This document shows positions 9,718 to 14,561 of a stretch of 14,561 nt of DNA, in pieces. The stretch comes from DATFQI01 sp035264365 (lineage in GTDB: Bacteria; Actinomycetota; Thermoleophilia; Solirubrobacterales; Solirubrobacteraceae). Each line of letters starts with the position of its first letter. Position 1 is the stretch's first letter. The stretch spans positions 1-14,561 of the forward strand of contig DATFQI010000105.1 in NCBI GenBank assembly GCA_035264365.1, given 5' to 3'. Below the pieces are notes generated by a model. That model made no database searches, was not told the origin of the DNA, and saw only the letters and a list, made by a program, of their open reading frames with translations. The position numbers and the translations under genes are program-made.

Positions 9718-10370
9718 GTAACGTCGCCGAAGGCGACCGGCGACGAAGGAGCTCGGTCGCCTGGCAGGCGAAAGCTCGATCACGAGCCCTGGGAGCGCCC
9801 TTTTACAAGCGGCCGGTCCTCGAGGTCGCCGAGGCGATGCTCGGCTGCGTCGTGCGCCACGGTCCGACCGCGGGCGTGATCGTGGAGACCGAGGCCTACC
9901 ACGACTCCGAGGCGGCCTGCCACGCGCACGTCGGCGTCACGCCGCGCACGCACATCCTCTTCGGCCCGCCCGGGCGTGCCTACATCTACCGCTCCTACGG
10001 CATCCACGCCCTGCTGAACGCGGTCTGCGAGGACGAGGGCGTCGGCGCCGCCGTGCTGATCCGGGCGCTCGAGCCGCTCGAGGGGCTCGAGGAGATGCGG
10101 GAGCGGCGCGGGCTGGAACGCGTCGACGACCTCTGCTCGGGGCCGGGCAAGCTCACGCAGGCGCTCGCGATCGAGCTCGACCTCAACGGGTCCGACCTCG
10201 CCGGCGGTCCGATCTCGATCGAGCCGCCTCCGCCGGGCTGGGAGGAGGTCGAGCCGGTCGTGGGGACGCGGATCGGCATCACCAAGGCGGCCGACCTCCC
10301 GTGGCGGTTCTGCGTGCCGGGCTCGCGCAGCGTCTCGCGGCCGCGGCCGCGGCGGAAGCTCGCGGCGTAG
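9714..10370 (+). CDS. mpg: 3-methyladenine DNA glycosylase (AAG/MPG family)
   Basis: Monofunctional base-excision repair glycosylase that removes alkylated purines such as 3-methyladenine. It has 218 residues in the single-domain AAG fold. Conserved parts are FYKRPVLEVAEAMLG at 30-44, VIVETEAY at 55-62 where E60 and Y62 correspond to human AAG Glu125 and Tyr127, H70 matching His136, RTHILFGPPGRAYIYRSYG at 78-96, and LCSGPGKLTQAL, which lines the active site. The ATG overlapping the argH stop is the only usable start before the conserved region. The first 28 or so residues are not conserved, are Arg-rich, and use codons unlike the rest (CGA, AGG, AAA, TCA, GGA), with an 8-bp inverted repeat inside. 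The gene converges on the penicillin-binding protein gene 20 bp downstream. Confidence 0.95.
   Translation: MSNVAEGDRRRRSSVAWQAKARSRALGAPFYKRPVLEVAEAMLGCVVRHGPTAGVIVETEAYHDSEAACHAHVGVTPRTHILFGPPGRAYIYRSYGIHALLNAVCEDEGVGAAVLIRALEPLEGLEEMRERRGLERVDDLCSGPGKLTQALAIELDLNGSDLAGGPISIEPPPPGWEEVEPVVGTRIGITKAADLPWRFCVPGSRSVSRPRPRRKLAA
9732..9761 (+). repeat. 8-bp inverted repeat in the 5' end of mpg
   Basis: GGCGACCG (9732-9739) and CGGTCGCC (9754-9761) are perfect inverted copies around a 14-base loop. It could form a hairpin in the mRNA just after the argH/mpg junction. Function unknown; could be chance in GC-rich sequence. Confidence 0.4.
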
Positions 10371-10394
10371 CCGGCGAGCCGGCGAGCCGGCTAG
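10371..10394. repeat. Three 8-bp tandem repeats at the convergent mpg/PBP junction
   Basis: Units CCGGCGAG, CCGGCGAG and CCGGCTAG run without gaps from the mpg stop into the stop codon of the opposite gene. The last unit extends into CCGGCTAGCCGG (10387-10398), a perfect palindrome. It is the entire intergenic space; it may help terminate transcription in both directions, but there is no T-run. Confidence 0.5.
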
Positions 10395-12796
10395 CCGGTG
10401 CCGGCGCCGGGCTGGGCCCCGCCGGTGTCGGGCGCCGGCTCGGCGGGCTGGTCGGGCGGCGGCTCGGCCGGCTGCTCGGGCGGCGGCTCGGCGGGCGTCT
10501 CCTGCTCGGGCGCGGGGTCGGCCGGAGCCTCCTGCTGCTGCGGGACCGGGGTCGACGCCGGCGGGGCGCCGCCGCCCTCGATCGCGCCGTCCGTGTCAGG
10601 CGTGCTGGGCGCGTCGGAGACGCCGGTCGAGGCGCCGGGCGGCACGGCCGGCTCGGTCTCTGTGGTGTCCTTCTTGACCTTCTTGAGCCCGACGAGCGCG
10701 TCTATGAACGTCTTGAAGATGCCCGCGGGGTACGTGCCGCCGGCCACGGGGTCGCCCTGGAACTCGGTCTCCATCGGCTTGAACTTGTCCGGATAGCCGA
10801 CCCAGATCGCGACCGTGTACTCCTTCGTCCAGCCGACGAACCAGGCGTCGCCGTAGCCCTCGGTGGTGCCCGTCTTGCCGGCCACGGTCACGCCCGGCAC
10901 GAAGGCCCGCGTGGCGGTGCCGGACTTGACGACGGTCTGCAGGATCGACGAGACCTGGTCGGCGACCGCCGGCGCGAGCACGCGGCGGGTGCGCTTGCGG
11001 TTCTCGAGCTTGCGGCCGCCGATCTCCAGCGGCTCGTAGTCCTTGCCCTTCCCGCGGCCGATCGACTCGATCGCGACCGGGCCGGGGATCGGCGTCACCT
11101 TGCGGTCGTCCGGATTGCCCGGGCTGAGCGAGCCGTAGGTCAGCTCCCCCCGCTGGGCGAACGTCTCGTAGGCGTGCGCCATGTCGATCGGCGTGACGCC
11201 CTCCTTGAGGCCGCCGAGCGCGTTGGCCGCGTTGCGGGAGACGTGCGTGCGCACCCCGAGCCGGCGCGCCATGGCGGCGACCTTCTTCGGCCCGAGCTTG
11301 AGCCCGAGCTCGGCGTAGACCGAGTTGTCCGAGTTCGTGGTGGCGTTGGCGAGCGTCGTGACCCCGGCATACGCGTCGTTGTAGTTGTTGACCTCGAACT
11401 TCTCGCCCCCCTTGAGCGTGAAGACCTTCTTGCGCGACTGCCAGGTCGAGCCCGGCGAGATCCCTTGGCGCAGCGCCTCGGCGAGCACGAAGGGCTTGAA
11501 GGAGGAGCCGGGCTGGCGCTGGCCCTGGGTGGCGAGGTTGAACGAGGACTGCGCGTAGTCGTCGCCGCCGACCATCGCCCGCACCATGCCGGTCTTGTTC
11601 TCGATCGCCACCATCGAGGCGCGCGGCCCGGAGGAGAACGGCAGCCAGTTGCGGATCGCCGTCGTGGCCGCCTCCTGGACCTTGGAGTCCAGCGTGGTCT
11701 TCACGGTGAGGCCGCCCGTGAAGGCGCGGCGGGCGCCGACCTGGCCGCCGCCCAGCTTGTCGACGACCTGCTGCTTGACCCACGAGGTGAAGTAGGGGTA
11801 CTTCGTGTCCTCGCGCGGGGGCGCGATGTCCGCGCGCGTGGGCAGGCTCTCCGCCGCCGCGGCGTCGTGGCTGACCTGGTCGATCAGGCCCTGGTCGCGC
11901 ATCCGGTCGAGGACGACGCTGCGGCGCTGGCGCGCCTCGGCGGGGTGGGCGACGGGGTCGAAGCCGCTCGGGGAGGCGACCATGCCGGCCAGCAGCGCTG
12001 CCTCGTGGAGCTCGAGCTGCGCGGCGCACGGCCGCGACTTGTCCTGCTCGCAGCCCTGGTGGTCGCGGCCGAAGTACGTCTGGGCCGCGGACTCGATCCC
12101 GTAGGCGCCGTTGCCGAAGTAGATCGTGTTGAGGTAGTTGCGCAGGATCCGCTCCTTGGACCACTTGCGCGTGAGCTGGTAGGCCAGCGCGGCCTCGCGC
12201 AGCTTCACGAACAGCGTGCGGTCGTTCTGGGCGGCGAGCGCGTTCTTGACGAACTGCTGCGTGATCGTCGAGCCGCCCTGCACCACGCGCTGGTTGACGA
12301 CGTCCTGCCAGAGGGCGCGCCCGATGCCGCGCAGGTCGTAGCCCTCGTTGGTGTAGAAGCGGCGGTCCTCGATCGCGATGATCGCCTGCTTCATGACCGG
12401 CGCGATCTGCGCCTCCGAGACGAACAGCTGGCGCTGATTGCCCGTCAGCACGCCCATCTCCACGCCGTTGGCGTCGAGGATCACGGAGCGGCCGCGCAGC
12501 GGGTCCTCCATCTGCGGCAGGTCGGAGGCGACCGCCATCATCATCCCGAAGACCGTCGAGACGGCCGCGAGCGCGCCCAGGCCGAACAGCAGCGCGAGCA
12601 CGCGCAGCTTGCGGATCCGTACCTGAGACCGTGTCCCACCCGGCCCCTCGCCCTCTCCGTCGCCGTCCCCGCCGCCGCGGCGGCGCGCATGGCGCAGCGG
12701 GAGGTGCAGGACCGTCGCACCGCCGTCACCGTTGCCGTCGGCTGCGCCTTCGCCCTTCAGGGCAGCGGGATCTGAGGTGCGCTCGGATTCGCTCAT
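10391..12796 (-). CDS. Class A penicillin-binding protein (bifunctional transglycosylase/transpeptidase)
   Basis: Builds and cross-links peptidoglycan at the outer face of the membrane. The 801-residue protein has a cytoplasmic Gly/Asp-rich N-terminus (1-62), one membrane anchor at about 64-90, a GT51 transglycosylase domain (about 110-300) and a penicillin-binding transpeptidase domain (about 360-700). GT51 motifs seen: EDRRFYTNEGYD with catalytic E143, GGSTITQQ at 174-181, and RKWSKERILRNYLN from 210 followed by FGNGAYGIESAA. Transpeptidase motifs: SSFK with nucleophile S431 and K434, SDN at 489-491, KTGT at 641-644. All catalytic motifs are intact. Oddities are asparagine (N150) where the GT motif commonly has histidine, an insertion around 243-260 with C249 and C257, and a Pro/Glu-rich repetitive tail (about 712-801). 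No PASTA domain. The gene diverges from tyrS. PonA-like; the exact paralogue cannot be named. Confidence 0.96.
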   Translation of the reverse strand: MSESERTSDPAALKGEGAADGNGDGGATVLHLPLRHARRRGGGDGDGEGEGPGGTRSQVRIRKLRVLALLFGLGALAAVSTVFGMMMAVASDLPQMEDPLRGRSVILDANGVEMGVLTGNQRQLFVSEAQIAPVMKQAIIAIEDRRFYTNEGYDLRGIGRALWQDVVNQRVVQGGSTITQQFVKNALAAQNDRTLFVKLREAALAYQLTRKWSKERILRNYLNTIYFGNGAYGIESAAQTYFGRDHQGCEQDKSRPCAAQLELHEAALLAGMVASPSGFDPVAHPAEARQRRSVVLDRMRDQGLIDQVSHDAAAAESLPTRADIAPPREDTKYPYFTSWVKQQVVDKLGGGQVGARRAFTGGLTVKTTLDSKVQEAATTAIRNWLPFSSGPRASMVAIENKTGMVRAMVGGDDYAQSSFNLATQGQRQPGSSFKPFVLAEALRQGISPGSTWQSRKKVFTLKGGEKFEVNNYNDAYAGVTTLANATTNSDNSVYAELGLKLGPKKVAAMARRLGVRTHVSRNAANALGGLKEGVTPIDMAHAYETFAQRGELTYGSLSPGNPDDRKVTPIPGPVAIESIGRGKGKDYEPLEIGGRKLENRKRTRRVLAPAVADQVSSILQTVVKSGTATRAFVPGVTVAGKTGTTEGYGDAWFVGWTKEYTVAIWVGYPDKFKPMETEFQGDPVAGGTYPAGIFKTFIDALVGLKKVKKDTTETEPAVPPGASTGVSDAPSTPDTDGAIEGGGAPPASTPVPQQQEAPADPAPEQETPAEPPPEQPAEPPPDQPAEPAPDTGGAQPGAGTG

Positions 12797-12835
12797 GGTT
12801 GGGTGGTGGACCCGCCCAGGCCCGCGAAGCGCCAG

Positions 12836-12841
12836 ACACTA
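12836..12841 (-). promoter_or_regulatory. Putative extended -10 box (TAGTGT) for the PBP gene
   Basis: On the minus strand the sequence reads TGCTAGTGT, a TGn-extended TAnnnT box. Transcription would start near 12829 with a leader of about 33 bases before the ATG at 12796-12794. It overlaps the tyrS -10 box on the other strand. No -35 is clear. Confidence 0.35.
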
Positions 12842-12845
12842 GCAT
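12840..12845 (+). promoter_or_regulatory. Putative -10 box (TAGCAT) for tyrS
   Basis: TAGCAT eight bases before ATG 12854, fourth example in this window of TAGnnT just before a start codon. It supports ATG 12854 over the upstream in-frame GTG at 12803, which would put the box inside the gene. Confidence 0.45.
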
Positions 12846-12853
12846 TGGTCCGG

Positions 12854-14038
12854 ATGGAAGAAACGGCCTCGGAGGCCGCCGAAACGGCGGCGCACCTCGC
12901 GCGCAACGCCGTCGACGACCTCCCCCGCGGCGCGCTCGCGCAGAAGCTCGCCGGCGGCCGTCCGCTGCGGGTCAAGCTCGGTTTGGACCCGACGGCCGCG
13001 GACCTCCACCTCGGGCACACCGTCGTGCTCCAGAAGCTGCGCGAGTTCCAGGACGCCGGCCACACGGTGGTGCTGATCATCGGCGACTACACGGCGCGCG
13101 TGGGGGACCCGAGCGGGCGGTCCGTGACGCGGCCGGTGCTCTCCGGCGAGGAGATCGAGGCCCACGCGCGCACGTACGTGGAACAGGCGGGCAAGGTGCT
13201 CGCCACCGACGAGCGGCTCGAGGTCCGCTTCAACTCGGAGTGGCTGGACATGGCGATGGAGGACCTCTTCCGGCTCGTGCGCAACGTCACCGTGGCGCAG
13301 ATCCTCGAGCGCGACGACTTCTCCAAGCGGTGGGCGGCCGGCGAGCCGATCTCCATGCTCGAGCTCCTGTACCCCGTCCTGCAGGGATACGACTCCGTCG
13401 CCGTGCGCGCCGACGTCGAGCTCGGCGGCACCGACCAGACCTTCAACCTGCTGATGGGCCGGGCGATCCAGTCCGCCTACGGCCAGCAGCAGCAGTCGAT
13501 CCTCACGGTCCCGTTGCTGGTGGGCACCGACGGGGTCCAGAAGATGTCGAAGTCGATCGGCAACCACATCGGGATCACCGAGCCGCCGGGCGACATGTAC
13601 GGCAAGACGCTCTCGATCCCCGACGCCGCGCTGGGCGAGTGGTACGACCTGCTGCTCGGCTCGCCCGTGCCGGAGAGCGAGAGCCCGCGCGACGCCAAGC
13701 GCGCCCTCGCGCGCGCGCTCGTGACGAGGTTCCACGGCGAGGCGGCCGCAGCCGAGGCCGAGGCGGCGTTCGACCGCGTCTTCGTCTCGCGCGAGCTGCC
13801 CGAGGAGATCGAGGAGGCGACGGTGCCCGCCGACCGCGGGGCGGTCCACCTGCCCGAGCTGATCGCCCAGGTGTTCGGCGGCTCGCGCTCCGAGGCCCGC
13901 CGGCACCTCGCCTCCGGCGCGGTCAAGCTCGACGGCGAGCCGGTCGCGGACGGCGTGCTGGACCTCGCGGCGACCGACCTCGACGGCCGCGTGCTGCAGG
14001 TCGGCAAGCGCCGTTTCCGGCGCCTTCGCGTCGTCTGA
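12854..14038 (+). CDS. tyrS: Tyrosyl-tRNA synthetase
   Basis: Class I aminoacyl-tRNA synthetase charging tRNA-Tyr. From ATG 12854 it has 394 residues. The Rossmann catalytic domain shows KLGLDPTAADLHLGHTVVLQ with the HIGH-type motif HLGH at 52-55, the IGDYTARVGDPSGRS block, YPVLQGYDSVA and GGTDQTFNLLMGR, and the KMSKS motif at 230-234. A C-terminal S4-like RNA-binding domain occupies about 335-390. The sequence resembles the TyrZ-type branch rather than the B. stearothermophilus TyrS type. An in-frame GTG at 12803 would add 17 residues, but these are not conserved and would include the putative promoter, so the ATG is preferred. Divergent from the PBP gene; followed closely by the ribosomal RNA promoter, with no obvious terminator after the stop. 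Confidence 0.95.
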   Translation: MEETASEAAETAAHLARNAVDDLPRGALAQKLAGGRPLRVKLGLDPTAADLHLGHTVVLQKLREFQDAGHTVVLIIGDYTARVGDPSGRSVTRPVLSGEEIEAHARTYVEQAGKVLATDERLEVRFNSEWLDMAMEDLFRLVRNVTVAQILERDDFSKRWAAGEPISMLELLYPVLQGYDSVAVRADVELGGTDQTFNLLMGRAIQSAYGQQQQSILTVPLLVGTDGVQKMSKSIGNHIGITEPPGDMYGKTLSIPDAALGEWYDLLLGSPVPESESPRDAKRALARALVTRFHGEAAAAEAEAAFDRVFVSRELPEEIEEATVPADRGAVHLPELIAQVFGGSRSEARRHLASGAVKLDGEPVADGVLDLAATDLDGRVLQVGKRRFRRLRVV

Positions 14039-14113
14039 GCGGATCGCTGCGGGACGGCTCGGGGCCCGTGCTACAGTTCCGCGCCGCCGCAGAGGACGGT
14101 GACCTACGGGGGT

Positions 14114-14141
14114 TTGAGACTCCCAAGGGATGCGCTAGACT
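14114..14141 (+). promoter_or_regulatory. Ribosomal RNA promoter
   Basis: TTGAGA (14114-14119), a 16-base spacer, then TAGACT (14136-14141). Both hexamers are close to the housekeeping-sigma consensus and this is the best full promoter in the window. Transcription should start near 14148, about 297 bases before mature 16S rRNA. Confidence 0.75.
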
Positions 14142-14222
14142 CTGCTGCCCGCACGGGAGGTCCATCTGGGCCGGCCCGGGAGCCTTACACGGAGGAGTCC
14201 CCTCCAGAGCAGAGGCGCGGCG

Positions 14223-14234
14223 GTCTTTGAAAAC
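14223..14234 (+). promoter_or_regulatory. boxA-like rRNA antitermination site
   Basis: GTCTTTGAAAACTCAACAG starting at 14224 matches the boxA core (TCTTTGAAAAC) found in rrn leaders, bound as RNA by NusB and S10 to protect rRNA transcription from early termination. Its place, about 75 bases after the promoter and 210 before 16S, fits. Confidence 0.75.
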
Positions 14235-14261
14235 TCAACAGCATGCGCACCTCGATGGGTG

Positions 14262-14277
14262 CCCGCTTCCGAGCGGG
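14262..14277 (+). other. Leader stem-loop with TCCG loop
   Basis: CCCGCT-TCCG-AGCGGG, a perfect 6-bp stem with a tetraloop, directly abutting the GCACC/GGTGC hairpin that ends at 14262. Part of the rRNA leader; it may contribute to folding or processing. Confidence 0.5.
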
Positions 14278-14308
14278 GACTCGATCGGAGTGTGCGTCCA
14301 GGTTCGAC

Positions 14309-14339
14309 CTGCCACGCGTCCTTCGGGATGCGCTGGCAG
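14309..14339 (+). other. Long leader hairpin with UUCG tetraloop
   Basis: The arms 14309-14321 and 14326-14339 pair over 13 base pairs, with one G-U pair and one bulged C, around a TTCG loop closed by C-G, an exceptionally stable combination. It overlaps by three bases an alternative small hairpin, CAGGT/ACCTG (14299-14311), so the two may be mutually exclusive. Confidence 0.6.
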
Positions 14340-14444
14340 CCAGAAATCAAGCAGTAACGAAGTACCCCGTCGATGCGTCCGGTCTGCCCCATGTGTACGG
14401 GCGACCCTCGAGTGACGTAACGACAGCTCTACGTTGAGAAGTTC

Positions 14445-14561
14445 TTCACGGAGAGTTTGATCCTGGCTCAGGACGAACGCTGGCGGCGTGCTTAACACAT
14501 GCAAGTGGAGCGACGAACCAGGGCTTGCCCTGGGGCAAAGCCGCGAACGGGTGAGTAACAC
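14445..14561 (+). rRNA. rrs: 16S ribosomal RNA, 5' part (continues beyond window)
   Basis: AGAGTTTGATCCTGGCTCAG begins at 14452, corresponding to E. coli position 8, so the mature 5' end is near 14445. Conserved GAACGCTGGCGGCGTGCTTAA and ATGCAAG follow, then helix 6 as CCAGGG-CTTG-CCCTGG (14518-14533) and GAACGGGTGAGTAACAC at the end. The TCACGGAGAGTTTGATCC beginning is of the type seen in Actinobacteria such as Streptomyces. Only about 117 bases are in the window, too few for a firm taxonomic call. Confidence 0.98.

Larger units (their letters stand above)
14039..14444 (+). other. Ribosomal RNA operon promoter and leader region (no protein gene)
   Basis: This 406-base interval between tyrS and the 16S gene is less GC-biased than its surroundings and no open frame in it looks coding. 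It holds a promoter at 14114-14141, a boxA-like site at 14223-14234 and several stem-loops: GGAGG/CCTCC at 14191-14205, GCACC/GGTGC at 14247-14262, and the two listed separately. GGGCCGGCCC at 14168-14177 is a perfect palindrome. A second TAnnnT hexamer (TACAGT, 14072-14077) has no -35 partner. The overall layout is that of a bacterial rrn leader: promoter, antitermination site, then structures for maturation of the 16S 5' end. Confidence 0.85.

Noticed and set aside
10391..10660. Pro/Glu repeats at the PBP C-terminus as a possible separate repetitive element.
   Set aside because: It is in frame with the PBP, and Pro-rich low-complexity tails are common on actinobacterial class A PBPs.
10301..12775. 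Plus-strand 824-codon frame opposite the PBP gene.
   Set aside because: The minus strand encodes an intact PBP with all catalytic motifs; the plus frame is low-complexity and runs out of mpg in another phase.
12803..12853. Upstream in-frame GTG as start of tyrS.
   Set aside because: The added 17 residues are not conserved, have no ribosome-binding site, and would place the -10-like hexamer inside the gene.
14039..14113. Rho-independent terminator after tyrS.
   Set aside because: No GC-rich stem followed by a T-run; GGGGG...TCCC around 14108-14124 is weak and overlaps the rrn promoter.
14299..14340. GGTTCGACC resembles a tRNA T-arm, suggesting a tRNA in the rRNA leader.
   Set aside because: No acceptor stem, anticodon arm or D-arm fits around it; the bases are better explained by leader hairpins.
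14235..14561. Minus-strand 108-codon frame across the 16S start and short plus-strand frames in the leader.
   Set aside because: They overlap rRNA and its leader; no coding signal or homologous motif.

Overview
The window is about 14.6 kb of very GC-rich, gene-dense bacterial DNA with strong G/C bias at third codon positions. It looks like a chromosomal stretch from a high-GC actinobacterium. The start of a 16S rRNA gene at the right end has an actinobacterial type of 5' sequence, and argH, mpg and tyrS lie close together as in other Actinobacteria. From general impression (not a search) I would guess the Thermoleophilia/Solirubrobacterales; the class is inference.

Positions 2-6302 (+) hold a branched-chain amino-acid cluster: leuC (5' end off the window), leuD, leuB, ilvE, a citramalate synthase (cimA) and a DegT-family PLP aminotransferase. 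From leuB onward each stop codon overlaps the next start as GTGA. LeuCD and LeuB can serve both leucine synthesis and the citramalate route from pyruvate and acetyl-CoA to 2-oxobutyrate. With IlvE doing the last transamination, the cluster is consistent with threonine-independent isoleucine synthesis sharing enzymes with leucine synthesis. The role of the terminal DegT enzyme is unknown.

Positions 6318-10370 (+) hold a secreted alpha/beta-hydrolase-like protein of unknown substrate, then argH (argininosuccinate lyase) and, overlapping it by ATGA, mpg (3-methyladenine DNA glycosylase). Positions 10391-12796 (-) hold a class A penicillin-binding protein that converges on mpg across a 20-bp GC-rich tandem repeat and diverges from tyrS (12854-14038, +) across 57 bp. 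The 14039-14444 interval is a ribosomal RNA leader with a good promoter (TTGAGA-16-TAGACT), a boxA-like antitermination site and stable hairpins. The 16S rRNA gene begins near 14445 and runs off the window.

A recurring signal is a TAGnnT hexamer 6-8 bases upstream of the ATG of leuB, the hydrolase, argH and tyrS. This is the spacing expected of a -10 box for a leaderless or nearly leaderless mRNA, and in two cases the TAG is also the stop codon of the gene before. I see no CRISPR array, insertion sequence, prophage, tRNA gene or clearly novel multi-gene system. The points worth a second look are small-scale: promoter/stop-codon overlap, a codon-usage anomaly at the 3' end of leuB and another at the 5' end of mpg, an uncharacterised secreted hydrolase, and the DegT enzyme in an amino-acid operon.
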